A stretch of 64,000 nt of DNA from Xanthobacter autotrophicus Py2 (GTDB lineage: Bacteria; Pseudomonadota; Alphaproteobacteria; Rhizobiales; Xanthobacteraceae), in contig CP000781.1 in NCBI GenBank assembly GCA_000017645.1, positions 1,764,001-1,828,000 on the forward strand, given 5' to 3'. The position numbers and the translations under genes were made by a program. Under the pieces are notes generated by a model, which did not search any database, had not been told where the DNA came from, and saw only the letters and a list, made by a program, of their open reading frames with translations. This document shows positions 23,164 through 31,596 of this stretch, in pieces. Every line of letters begins with the position of its first letter. Within the stretch, counting starts at the first letter, position 1.

Positions 23164-24390
23164 ATGCGCACCAAGGTCATCCTCCTCGCCCTTGCCGTCG
23201 CGGCGCTGGTCGCCGCCCCGGCGTTCCTCTCCGCAGGGCTCGTCAATGCGTCGATCCAGATGCTGATCGCGGCCCTGTTCGCCTCTGCCTTCAGCCTGCT
23301 GTGCGGGCAGGCGGGAATGCTCTCCTTCGGCCATTCGGCCTATTTCGGCATCGGCGCCTTCGCCACCATCCACGCCATGAACGCCTTCAACGGCGCCGGC
23401 CTCCTGCCCACGCCGCTGCTGCCGCTGGTGGGCGGCCTGCTGGGGCTCGTGAGCGGCATCGCCGCCGGCTGGTTCGCCACCAAGCGCACCGGCGTCTATT
23501 TCTCCATGATCACGCTGGCGCTGGCCGAACTGCTGCATGCCCTGGCGCCGCACCTGAAGGAGGTGTTCGGCGGCGAGGCGGGCGTCTCCGCCATGCGCAT
23601 GCCGGCCTGGGGCTTCACCTTCGGCAGCAACGTGGAAGTCTATTACCTCACCCTCGCCTGGGTGCTGCTCTGCCTGCTGCTGCTCTATCTCTACACCCTG
23701 ACGCCGGTGGGCCGCCTCACCCTCGGCTTGCGTGAGAATACTCACCGGCTGCGCTTCCTCGGCTACAATGTTCACCGGCTCAGCGTGCTGGTGTTCGCGG
23801 TTTCGGCCATGTTCTCAGGCGTGGCGGGCGGGCTGCAGGCGCTCAACATCGAGGCCGCCAACTATGTCGTGCTCGACATGCAGCTCTCCGCCTCGGTGGT
23901 GCTGAACAGCTATATCGGCGGCGTGAAGGTGTTCCTGGGGCCGGCCATCGGCGCTGCGCTCATGTCCTTCTTCGGCTATGCGGTGTCGGACCTCACCCGG
24001 TCCTGGCTGCTCTATCAGGGCGTGCTGTTCGTGCTGGTGATGATGTTCCTGCCCGACGGTCTCGTGGGCGAGTTCGCCAAACGGGTCCGCGAGGGGCATT
24101 TCGGTCTCGGCTGGGAGCGGCTTTCGGGGGGGCTGCTGTTCGCGGCTGCGCTGGTGCTCGCCATCCTCGGCTTCGTGTGCATGGTGGAGCTGGCGCAGCG
24201 CTTCTTCTCCACCGACTACCGTTCCATGATCGCCGCCTCCCCATGGCCGCCGGTCACCCTGTTCGGGCGCGAGTGGCTGCCGTTCTCGCCCGTCACCTGG
24301 GGCCTGCCGCTGGGCCTGATGGCGGTGGGCATCGGCCTTCTCAACGTCGCATCCCGTCGTCTGGATCCTGAGCGCGGAGGCGTTTCATGA
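23164..24390 (+). CDS. LivM-type ABC permease with C-terminal extension
   Basis: A 408-residue permease. The core matches LivM (LCGQAGMLSFGHSAYFGIGAF, LGLRENTHRLRFLGYNVHRL coupling loop, YIGGVKVFLGPAIGAALMSF). About 80 residues are added after the last core helix: two more hydrophobic stretches (LLFAAALVLAILGFVCMVEL and the WGLPLGLMAVGIGLL region) joined by a polar loop. Most LivM proteins are 300-350 residues. It overlaps the next ATPase gene by four bases (ATGA). Confidence 0.92.
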   Translation: MRTKVILLALAVAALVAAPAFLSAGLVNASIQMLIAALFASAFSLLCGQAGMLSFGHSAYFGIGAFATIHAMNAFNGAGLLPTPLLPLVGGLLGLVSGIAAGWFATKRTGVYFSMITLALAELLHALAPHLKEVFGGEAGVSAMRMPAWGFTFGSNVEVYYLTLAWVLLCLLLLYLYTLTPVGRLTLGLRENTHRLRFLGYNVHRLSVLVFAVSAMFSGVAGGLQALNIEAANYVVLDMQLSASVVLNSYIGGVKVFLGPAIGAALMSFFGYAVSDLTRSWLLYQGVLFVLVMMFLPDGLVGEFAKRVREGHFGLGWERLSGGLLFAAALVLAILGFVCMVELAQRFFSTDYRSMIAASPWPPVTLFGREWLPFSPVTWGLPLGLMAVGIGLLNVASRRLDPERGGVS

Positions 24391-25139
24391 GCACGCCTGT
24401 CCTGTCCCTCCACGGGGTCCGCAAGTCCTTCGGTCCCATCGAGATCATCCGCGGCATCGAGCTCGACGTGGTGCCGGGTGAGCGTCATGCGGTGATCGGG
24501 CCGAACGGGGCGGGCAAGTCCACCCTGTTCCACCTCATCTCCGGCCAGCTGACGCCCACGGCCGGCGACATCCTGCTGGATGGTCTGCCCATCGGCGGCA
24601 TGGCGCCCCATCTGGTGAACCGGCAGGGGCTGGCGCGCTCCTTCCAGATCACCAACATCTTCCCCGGCCTCTCGGTGTTCGAGAATTTGCGGCTGGCGGT
24701 GATGCGGCGCTTCGGCCTCGACTTCGTGTTCTGGCGGCGCGCCTCCCGCCTCAAGGCGGTGACCCATCTGGCGGACGAACTGCTCGCCCAGGTGCGGCTG
24801 GAGAAGCGGGCGAACGTGCTGGCCAGCGAGCTATCCTATTCCGAGCAGCGCTCGCTGGAGATCGGAATGACGCTGGCAAGCGATCCCAAGGTGATCCTCC
24901 TGGACGAGCCCATGGCGGGCATGTCGCACGAGGAGACGGAATACACGGTGGGCCTCATCCGCGAGATCACCAGGGGCCGCACGCTGCTCATCGTGGAGCA
25001 CGACATGGACGTGGTGTTCTCCCTCTCCGACCGCATCAGCGTGCTGGTCTACGGGCAGATCATCGCCACCGGTACGCCGGCCGAGATCCGCGGCAACCTC
25101 GCCGTGCGCGAAGCCTATCTCGGCGAGGAGGCCAGCTGA
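24387..25139 (+). CDS. LivG-type ABC ATPase (second transporter)
   Basis: A 250-residue ATPase: Walker A GPNGAGKST, Q-loop in ARSFQITNIFP, signature LSYSEQRSLEI (LSYSE in place of LSGGQ), Walker B VILLDEPMAGMSHEE and switch VEHDMD. The DEPMAGM variant is frequent in LivG-like subunits. Starts in ATGA overlap with LivM and ends in a TGATG overlap with LivF, so all four genes are tightly coupled. Confidence 0.94.
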   Translation: MSTPVLSLHGVRKSFGPIEIIRGIELDVVPGERHAVIGPNGAGKSTLFHLISGQLTPTAGDILLDGLPIGGMAPHLVNRQGLARSFQITNIFPGLSVFENLRLAVMRRFGLDFVFWRRASRLKAVTHLADELLAQVRLEKRANVLASELSYSEQRSLEIGMTLASDPKVILLDEPMAGMSHEETEYTVGLIREITRGRTLLIVEHDMDVVFSLSDRISVLVYGQIIATGTPAEIRGNLAVREAYLGEEAS

Positions 25140-25855
25140 TGCGCGACACGTCGCTTCTCACCATCGATGGCCTCCACGCCCATTACGGCAAGAGCCACAT
25201 CCTGCACGGCGTCACCTTCCAGGTGGGGCAGGGGGAGGTGGTGAGCCTGCTGGGCCGCAACGGCTCGGGCCGGTCCACGACGCTGAAGGCCATCATGGGC
25301 CTGGTGCCGCCTACCGGCGGCCACATCGTGCTGCGCGGCAAGGAGCTCACCGGCGCTCGCGCCTTCACCATCTGCCGCTCCGGCATCGCCTATGTGCCGG
25401 AGGAGCGCGAGGTCTTCCTCAACCTCACGGTGGACGAAAACCTGCGGATGGGCGAGCAGAAGGGCGCGGAAGGCGCCGCGCGCTGGACCATCGAGCAGAT
25501 GTTTGATTACTTCCCCCGCCTCAAGGAGCGGCGCAACACCCGCGCCGGCAGCCTTTCGGGCGGCGAGCAGCAGATGCTCACCATGTGCCGATCGCTGCTG
25601 GGCAACCCGCTGGTCATCCTCATCGACGAGCCCACGGAAGGGCTCGCCCCGAAGATCGTGACCGTGGTGGGCGAGGCCATCGCCGACATCAACCGGCGCG
25701 GGGTGTCGGTGCTGCTGGTGGAGCAGAAGCTCACCATCGCCCTCAAGGTATCGCACCGGGTGTGCGTCATGGGCCATGGCCGCATCGTGTTCGAGGGCGC
25801 CCCCGAGGCGCTCACCTCGAACGCGCGGCTGATGGAGGAGTGGCTCGCGGTCTGA
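25139..25855 (+). CDS. LivF-type ABC ATPase with Lys-to-Arg change in Walker A
   Basis: A 238-residue ATPase with normal signature LSGGEQQM, Walker B VILIDEPTEGLAP and switch VEQK. The P-loop reads GRNGSGRST: Arg45 (codon CGG at 25271-25273) occupies the place of the invariant Lys that contacts ATP phosphates. In most P-loop ATPases this change strongly lowers hydrolysis. The partner LivG keeps an intact P-loop, so the pair may run with one active site, or the gene may be impaired. No other damage is seen. Last gene of the operon. Confidence 0.93.
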   Translation: MRDTSLLTIDGLHAHYGKSHILHGVTFQVGQGEVVSLLGRNGSGRSTTLKAIMGLVPPTGGHIVLRGKELTGARAFTICRSGIAYVPEEREVFLNLTVDENLRMGEQKGAEGAARWTIEQMFDYFPRLKERRNTRAGSLSGGEQQMLTMCRSLLGNPLVILIDEPTEGLAPKIVTVVGEAIADINRRGVSVLLVEQKLTIALKVSHRVCVMGHGRIVFEGAPEALTSNARLMEEWLAV

Positions 25856-25863
25856 CGGTTCAC

Positions 25864-25899
25864 TGACGGCGGGCCGGCATCGGTCGGCCGCCACCGTCA
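25864..25899. terminator. inverted repeat between convergent genes
   Basis: TGACGG (25864-25869) pairs with CCGTCA (25894-25899), and GGCCG with CGGCC inside. It lies nine bases after the LivF stop and before the convergent binding-protein gene, so it could end transcription from either side. No clear T-run. The remainder to 26024 shows nothing else. Confidence 0.4.
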
Positions 25900-26024
25900 C
25901 CTTGCGGCTGGGCCGGGAACGGCCTTGCCCTGTCCGGTGTGGATCTCTACCTGGATCATGAGATTGAGCAGCGACGTGGAGTTTCCTGGATCCGCCGGTT
26001 GAATGACGGGGAGGGGGCTGGCGA

Positions 26025-27233
26025 CTACTTCTTCACCAGCGGGCACTCGCTCTCGGAGAGGGGGCGGAAGGCCTCTTCCGCGGGGATGGTGGCGCGCAGC
26101 CTGTAGTAGTCCCACGGCGCCTTGGACTCGGACGGCTTCTTCACCTCGAAAAGATACATGTTGTGGATCTTGCGCCCATCCTCGCGGATCAAGCCGTCGC
26201 CGAACAGGGCATCCTTGATGGGCGCCGACTTCATCTTGTCCACGACCGCCTTGCCGTCCTGGCTTGAGCCGAGTTCGGCCACCGCCTTGAGATAGGCGAG
26301 GGTGGCTGAATAGACACCGGCCTGAGCCATGGAGGGCTTGGTGCCGCGCATCTTGCCGGCGAAGCGCGCGGAGAAGGCCCGGGTGCCGTCGTTGAAATCC
26401 CAGTAGAAGGGCGCGGTCAGGATCAGGCCCTGCGCCGTGGGCAGGCCCATGGAATGCACATCGGTGATGTAGATGAGAAGGCCGGCAATGTTCTGGCCGC
26501 CCGAGACGATGCCGAATTCCGCCGCCTGCTTGATGGAATTGGTGGTGTCGGCCCCTGAATTGGCAAGGCCGACGATTTTCGCCTTGGAGCTCTGCGCCTG
26601 CAGCAGGAAGGACGAGAAATCGGCCGTGTCGAGGGGCACCCGGACCCGGCCGATCACCTTGCCGCCGTACTCTTCCACCACCGCGGCGGTGTCGCGCTCC
26701 AGGGCCTGGCCGAAGGAATAGTCGGCGGTGAGGAAGAACCAGGTGTCGCCCCCGGTCTTCACGATGGCCTGGCCGGTTCCGTGGGCGAACGCCCAGGTGT
26801 CGGAGGTCCAGTGTACCGTATTGGGAGAGCACGCCTTGCCGGTGAGGTCTGAGGTTGCCGCCCCCGAGGCCAGAATGACCTTGTTCTTGTCGCGGGTGAT
26901 CTCGTTCACCGCGAGGGCGGCGGCGGAATTGGTGAGGTCGGTGATCATGTCGACGCCGTCCACGTCGTACCATTGGCGGGCGACGCTGGCGGCGATGTCG
27001 GCCTTGTTCTGGTGGTCGGCCGAGAGCACCTCGATGGTCCAGCCCTTCTGGCTGAGGCCGGAATCCTCGACGGCCATCTGAGCCGCCACCACCGATCCGA
27101 TGCCGCCCAGGTCGGAGTAGGGGCCCGACTGGTCGTTGAGAACCCCGATCTTGACGGTTTTCGGCGCCTGCGCGGATGCGGCGATGGTCGTCGCCAGCAG
27201 CGCGACGAGGCCCATGATCATGCCATGTCTCAA
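26025..27233 (-). CDS. LivK-type ABC solute-binding protein, stand-alone
   Basis: A 402-residue periplasmic binding protein with a signal peptide (MGLVALLATTIAASAQ) and mature start KTVKIGVLNDQSGPYSDLGG, typical of the branch that binds aromatic acids, amides and urea-like ligands. The C-terminus ends SESECPLVKK with one Cys. No permease genes accompany it on this strand, so it is an orphan subunit that may feed the transporter encoded on the other strand. The TTG at 27233 is favoured by GGGGGGA four bases upstream; ATG 27221 is the alternative. Confidence 0.9.
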   Translation of the reverse strand: MRHGMIMGLVALLATTIAASAQAPKTVKIGVLNDQSGPYSDLGGIGSVVAAQMAVEDSGLSQKGWTIEVLSADHQNKADIAASVARQWYDVDGVDMITDLTNSAAALAVNEITRDKNKVILASGAATSDLTGKACSPNTVHWTSDTWAFAHGTGQAIVKTGGDTWFFLTADYSFGQALERDTAAVVEEYGGKVIGRVRVPLDTADFSSFLLQAQSSKAKIVGLANSGADTTNSIKQAAEFGIVSGGQNIAGLLIYITDVHSMGLPTAQGLILTAPFYWDFNDGTRAFSARFAGKMRGTKPSMAQAGVYSATLAYLKAVAELGSSQDGKAVVDKMKSAPIKDALFGDGLIREDGRKIHNMYLFEVKKPSESKAPWDYYRLRATIPAEEAFRPLSESECPLVKK

Positions 27234-27344
27234 TGTGTCCCCCCATTTTATTCTGCCACGTTTCCTCGAGCAGTTTCCTGGCGCGTGCTCTGGCCCGGTT
27301 TCGGGCCGGCCCGGCGCTTTGCGCGCTCGGACCTGATGGACGTT

Positions 27345-27506
27345 TCAGCTCTGCCTGAGAAGATCGATGACCCCAGCATAGTCGCTACAGCGTCCGCCAT
27401 TCTCAGCAAAGCGGGCAATGATTTTCTGTGCTGACGCGCCGAGCGGGATCGCGGCGCCGGCGGTGCGCGCCGCCTCCTGGGACGGGGGCAGGTCTTTGGC
27501 CATCAG
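27345..27506 (-). pseudogene. 3' fragment of a 3-hydroxyisobutyrate dehydrogenase-like gene
   Basis: The last about 54 codons match the end of the HIBADH/GLYR1 family: ELMAKDLPPSQEAARTAGAA, IPLGASAQKIIARFAENGG and DYAGVIDLLRQ. The NAD-binding domain and most of the helical domain are absent. The frame stays open to 27602 but those residues are not family-like, so the junction with foreign sequence is near 27506. It is a remnant and cannot be active. Confidence 0.65.
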
Positions 27507-27728
27507 CTCGGCGGCAACTATGGCCTCGGCATCTATGGTAGAGCAGCCGATCTGGCGCGCCATCCGAGGATCGAGAAGATCGCCGAGATGAGGCCGCATC
27601 ACTTCATCAATTATATCGACGACCTCATCTTCACCCGCGAACTGGACGAGGTCGCGGCCGGCGTGGATGCCGCGTTCCAGAGCTCAAACCCCATCGGGTT
27701 CAGCGCAGGCGGCCGGCGGCCCGGCTGA
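27500..27728 (+). pseudogene. unidentified 3' gene fragment
   Basis: A plus-strand frame open through the junction reads LGGNYGLGIYGRAADLARHP, RIEKIAEMRPHHFINYIDDL, FTRELDEVAAGVDAAF and then stops. The residue mix looks like a genuine protein C-terminus, but I do not recognise the family. There is no plausible start upstream (an internal ATG is at 27588). It and the HIBADH fragment meet head-to-head at about 27500, both lacking their 5' parts, which suggests a recombination joint. Confidence 0.3.
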
Positions 27729-27737
27729 CGACGCGAC

Positions 27738-27980
27738 TCAGGATTTGGCGTCGACGATCTTGCGGAGAGCGTCGTTGATGCGGTCCTGCCAGCCGGGACC
27801 GCCCTCCTGGAAATGCTCCAGCACCTCGCGGTCGATGCGCAGCGCGACCATTTCCCGCCCACCGGGAACGACCGGGGCCTTCGGGGGCGCCTCGATAGGC
27901 TTGGTGGTGACCGATTTGAACGCCGCTTCGGCGGTGTCCCGCACCGAGCTTCCGGTCCGGCGAAATGGCGGTCTCGACAT
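27738..27980 (-). CDS. BrnA-like (DUF4415) antitoxin, no toxin partner
   Basis: An 80-residue protein ending in the BrnA/DUF4415 ribbon-helix-helix type domain: REMVALRIDREVLEHFQ, then GPGWQDRINDALRKIV. The N-terminal half is basic and disordered (SRPPFRRTGSSVRD). In BrnTA modules the RNase toxin gene brnT lies just upstream of brnA. Here only about 105 bases separate it from the antiporter gene and contain no BrnT-like frame. ATG at 27980; longer frames add an unsupported tail. It may be a solitary DNA-binding repressor or a remnant of a lost toxin-antitoxin pair. Confidence 0.75.
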   Translation of the reverse strand: MSRPPFRRTGSSVRDTAEAAFKSVTTKPIEAPPKAPVVPGGREMVALRIDREVLEHFQEGGPGWQDRINDALRKIVDAKS

Positions 27981-28085
27981 GGAATGTTCCCTCACTCGTC
28001 TTGTGCGTCGGCGGCCGAACGCCAACGCCTTCCCGCCTCAGGTCGACCGATTCGGTCATGTGAACCCTGCCATGGGCGGGGCTCG

Positions 28086-29777
28086 CTATAAAGGCAGGGC
28101 GGCGAAGGTCAGCGTGGCGGCGAGCAGGGCGGCGATCGCGAGCAGGGCGAAGGCGGCGACCGGCCAGCGGCGCAGCACGTCGTCAGCCGCCACAGCACCG
28201 CCCATGATCGCTCGGCCCACAGTGCCCAGAAAGCCGAGGGCGTTGAGGATGTCGCCGGCCGGCACCTCCCGCATGCGCGGCGCCCTCCAGGCCAGGAGCG
28301 CCGCGCCCCCGAGGCCGAGCGCCACGGGCCACAGCCCCTTCAGGAGTGCCGATGGCGTGAAGGCCGCCGATGCGGGCAGGCCCGTCACCGCCTCGAACAG
28401 CGCAAACGGCAAAACCAGCGCCAGAACGGCGAGGGCGAGCGCGGGCACAACGACGCCGAGCGGCGGCGTGCCTTTCGTGCCGCTGCGGGCCACCAGCAGG
28501 GCATAGCGCGCCATCAGCAGGGTGCTGCCCGCGGCGGACAGGGTGAGCAGGGTGCCCGCCACTCCATCCGGCACAATGAGCTTGATGGCGTATTTCGCCA
28601 TGGCGCCGCCGGTCAGCGGCAGGCCGGCAAGACTCAGGCCCAGCATGCCGGCGAGCGCCGCCACCGCCCATGCCCGCTTGGGTGAGGACGCCATGGCGAC
28701 ACCCACAGCAAGGAACATGGCGCCCTTCAGCAGCATGTGGTTCGCCGCATAAAGCGCGGCGACGGTGAACGTGCCGGCCGTCCCGTTCATGACGCCGGCG
28801 CCGATCACGGCCGCCACCACGCCCATCTGGCTCACGGTGGAATAGGCGAGGGCGCGCTTGGGATGGGTCTGGGTGAAGCCCACAGCGACCCCGTAATAGG
28901 CCGTGAACAGGCCGGCGCCGCACAGCATCGCGCCCCAGCCGGGTAAAGGCACGCCCTCGGGCAGGAAGCGCAGAAGGCCGATGACCCCGGCCTTCACCAC
29001 CACGCCGGAGAGCACCGCCGAGCCCGGAACCGGCGCCACGGAATGGGCCAGCGGCATCCACACATGGAGGGGAAAGAGGCCCATCTTCAGGATGAAGCCG
29101 AGGAGGATCAGAACCAGCACCGGCGTCTTCCAAGGCGAGGTGGGCAGCAGGGCCACCGCATCGCGGATCTGCGGGTTGGCGTCGGTTGCGCCGGAGGCGA
29201 GCATGACGAAGGCTGCGATGAGCAGCGCCTCGCCCAGCACGGTCAAGGCCAGGTAGAGCGAGCCGGCGCGCCGGGCTTGTGGGGTATCGTCATGGGCGGC
29301 AAGGCCATAGGCGGAAAAGCTCACCAGGGCATAGGCGAGATAGAAACTCGCAACGTCCGCCACCAGAAACACGGCGAAGGACCCCGCCATGGTGAGCAGC
29401 CACCAGACCATGAAGGCCGGCCGCGCCGGGTCCTTGCGCAGATAGGCCATGGCATAGGTGCCGGCGGTCATCCACAAGAGCGACGCCCCGCCCAGCAGCA
29501 GCGCGCCCGGCGCATCGAGGGCAAGGGTGAAGCGGAAGGGATCGGGCGCCACCAGCATCGACAGTCCCCGCGGCACGGCGAGGGCCGCGATCAGCGCCGG
29601 AAGCGGGACGAAGACCAGAAGATGGGGCAGGGCGCGTCGCACCGCCGGCACCAGCGCGGCGAAGGCCAGCACCAGCGGCAGCGCGATCGCCACCACCATG
29701 AGCGCCTCGGACAGCGCCGGCATGGCCGGTTCCAGGGCGGAGAGATCGAGCGGCGGGGACAGGGTCTCGCCGGTCAT
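28086..29777 (-). CDS. NuoL/MrpA-type proton-conducting antiporter subunit (operon end)
   Basis: A 563-residue polytopic membrane protein of the proton-translocating NADH dehydrogenase/Mrp family. Seen: the conserved Lys/His core in KMGLFPLHVWMPLAHSVAPV, then SAVLSGVVVKAGVIGLLRF, AYYGVAVGFTQTHPKRALAY and STVSQMGVVAAVIGAG. In a standard Mrp operon the NuoL-like part is the first two thirds of MrpA; here it is separate and last. The ATG at 29777 overlaps the preceding MrpD-like gene by four bases; upstream frame residues are a shadow. Expected role is Na+/H+ or K+/H+ exchange within the hetero-oligomer. Confidence 0.9.
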   Translation of the reverse strand: MTGETLSPPLDLSALEPAMPALSEALMVVAIALPLVLAFAALVPAVRRALPHLLVFVPLPALIAALAVPRGLSMLVAPDPFRFTLALDAPGALLLGGASLLWMTAGTYAMAYLRKDPARPAFMVWWLLTMAGSFAVFLVADVASFYLAYALVSFSAYGLAAHDDTPQARRAGSLYLALTVLGEALLIAAFVMLASGATDANPQIRDAVALLPTSPWKTPVLVLILLGFILKMGLFPLHVWMPLAHSVAPVPGSAVLSGVVVKAGVIGLLRFLPEGVPLPGWGAMLCGAGLFTAYYGVAVGFTQTHPKRALAYSTVSQMGVVAAVIGAGVMNGTAGTFTVAALYAANHMLLKGAMFLAVGVAMASSPKRAWAVAALAGMLGLSLAGLPLTGGAMAKYAIKLIVPDGVAGTLLTLSAAGSTLLMARYALLVARSGTKGTPPLGVVVPALALAVLALVLPFALFEAVTGLPASAAFTPSALLKGLWPVALGLGGAALLAWRAPRMREVPAGDILNALGFLGTVGRAIMGGAVAADDVLRRWPVAAFALLAIAALLAATLTFAALPL

Positions 29778-31279
29778 GGCATCACTCCCGTCCAGGTCAG
29801 GGGGCGGCCGATCTCCAGGAAGGGCAGGGGAGCGAGCGGCATGAAGCCCACCAGCATGGCCCCGAAGGCGAGGGCGAGGGCGATCAGCGCCCGCCAGCGG
29901 CACTCCCGCGCTTCGGGCAGGTCGGCATCGGGATATTGCAGGGCGATCACCACCACCCGCAGCACATAGCCGCCCGCCAGCAGCCCGCCAACGAGCACCA
30001 CCGTGGCGATCCACCACGAGCCCTGCTGCAGGGCCGAGGTCAGCAGCATCACCTTGGCCACGAACCCGCCGGAGGGCGGCAGCCCCATGAGCGACAGGCC
30101 GCCGAGGCCGAAGGCGGCGACGCTCACCGGCGCCAGCCGGCCGACGCCCCCCAATCCGGACAACCGGTCATGCCCCATGGTCTCGGCTATCAGCCCGGCG
30201 GCAAGGAACATGGCGGCCTTGGACAAGGCGTGGGAGACGAGGTGCAGCGTGCCCCCGGTCCACGCCAGCGCGCTCGATGGCCCGTCGCTGGACGCCGCGA
30301 GGGGGAACATGAGGCACAGGTAGCCGATCTGCGCCGCCGTGGAATAAGCGATGAGCAGCTTCAGCCGCTCCTGCGCCAGCGCCACCACCCCGCAGAACAC
30401 GATGGCAGCCGCCCCGCATAGGGCGAAGACCGGGCCGGCCAGCTGGGTCAGGGGCAAGGGCGCAAGGTCCGACCAGAGCCGCACCAGAAGGAACAGCGGC
30501 GCCTTGATGACCACGGCGGAAAGCACCGCGCTCGCCGCCGGCGGTGCGCCGGAATGGGCCGGCGGCAGCCAGAGGTGGAGCGGGAACAGGGCGGCCTTGG
30601 CCATCAGCCCCGCGCTCATCAAGGCAAGCGCCGCGGCGGCGGTCGCCCCGCCGGCTCCGTGCGCCATCAGGCCGGCGAGGTGGGCGATGTCCAGCGTGCC
30701 GAACAGGCCGTAGATGAGCACCACGCCCAGCAGGTACAGCACCGAGCCGAACAGGGCGAACAGCAGGTAGGTGAGCGCCGCCGCAAGCTGCCCCGCCTTG
30801 CCTTCCAGGCACACCAGGGGCACGGCGGCGAAGGTGAGCAGTTCCAGCGCCACATAGAGGGTGAAGAGGTCCTGCGCCAGGAAGGCGAGGTTGAGCGCGC
30901 AGGCGAGCGACAAAAGCAGGATGAAGAAGGTGGCCGGCATGCCCGCCGAGCCACGCGCATTCACCTTGCGCGTCATGTCCCCCGGCCCGGTCATGGCGAA
31001 CAGGCCGGTGAAGAGCAGCACCAGGGCGGCCATCAGCATCATGGCGGCGGCAAAGCCGTCCGCCCGCAGCCCGACGCCCAGCGGCGGGGCAAAGCCGCCG
31101 ACGAAATAGCCCAGCGCCCGTCCGCCCTGCGCCACCCGCTCGGCGATGCCGGCGGTGATGGCAACATTGACGGCGAGCATCCCCAGCGCCGCGCGCTCGC
31201 CGGTGCGCGGCCCGAGCAGGAGAAGCGGCACGAGGCCGAGGAGCGGCGCCGTGATCGCGAGGACGAGAAGGGCGCTCAC
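29774..31279 (-). CDS. mrpD: MrpD-type antiporter subunit
   Basis: A 501-residue membrane protein, NuoM/NuoN-like, with about 14 helices. Landmarks are the helix Glu in LFTLYVALELLTFAAVPLV, LMSAGLMAKAALFPLHLWLP, AHSGAPPAASAVLSAVVIKA and ERLKLLIAYSTAAQIGYL. It is one of two antiporter-like subunits encoded at the end of the operon. Its start overlaps the MrpC stop (ATGA). Confidence 0.9.
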   Translation of the reverse strand: MSALLVLAITAPLLGLVPLLLLGPRTGERAALGMLAVNVAITAGIAERVAQGGRALGYFVGGFAPPLGVGLRADGFAAAMMLMAALVLLFTGLFAMTGPGDMTRKVNARGSAGMPATFFILLLSLACALNLAFLAQDLFTLYVALELLTFAAVPLVCLEGKAGQLAAALTYLLFALFGSVLYLLGVVLIYGLFGTLDIAHLAGLMAHGAGGATAAAALALMSAGLMAKAALFPLHLWLPPAHSGAPPAASAVLSAVVIKAPLFLLVRLWSDLAPLPLTQLAGPVFALCGAAAIVFCGVVALAQERLKLLIAYSTAAQIGYLCLMFPLAASSDGPSSALAWTGGTLHLVSHALSKAAMFLAAGLIAETMGHDRLSGLGGVGRLAPVSVAAFGLGGLSLMGLPPSGGFVAKVMLLTSALQQGSWWIATVVLVGGLLAGGYVLRVVVIALQYPDADLPEARECRWRALIALALAFGAMLVGFMPLAPLPFLEIGRPLTWTGVMP

Positions 31280-31596
31280 GTGTCCTTCTCCCGCTGATCT
31301 TCGTGCGCGGCCTCGGCCTGAGTTGCGGACAACCGCACCAGCAGGGCGGCGGCGAGGGCGGTGGCGCAGAAGGCCACAACGATGCCGGTGATCACCAGCG
31401 CCTGCGGCACCGGATCAGCATTGAAGCCGGCGCCCGCGCCGCGCCGCGCCACCACGCCGAAAATCAGGAAGACGCCGCCGCCGAGGATGTTGAAGGCGAG
31501 GATGCGGCCGAGGGCGCCGGGTACCGTCAGCAACCCGTAGACACCGCAGCCCGCCAGTGCCGCCCCGGCGAGGCCGAAGAGAGGGACGCTGGTCAT
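31276..31596 (-). CDS. mrpC: MrpC/NuoK-type subunit
   Basis: A 106-residue protein with three membrane helices, NuoK-like: GLAGAALAGCGVYGLLT, RILAFNILGGGVFLIFGVVA and DPVPQALVITGIVVAFCATA. The DPVPQALVLTGIVI-type signature is diagnostic for MrpC. The start at 31596 overlaps the upstream stop by four bases; the long frame above it is a shadow of the MrpB-like gene. Confidence 0.92.
   Translation of the reverse strand: MTSVPLFGLAGAALAGCGVYGLLTVPGALGRILAFNILGGGVFLIFGVVARRGAGAGFNADPVPQALVITGIVVAFCATALAAALLVRLSATQAEAAHEDQREKDT

Noticed and set aside
22159-23775. 538-residue minus-strand frame
   Set aside because: Antisense of LivH/LivM genes with the same His/Glu/Gln-rich artefact composition.
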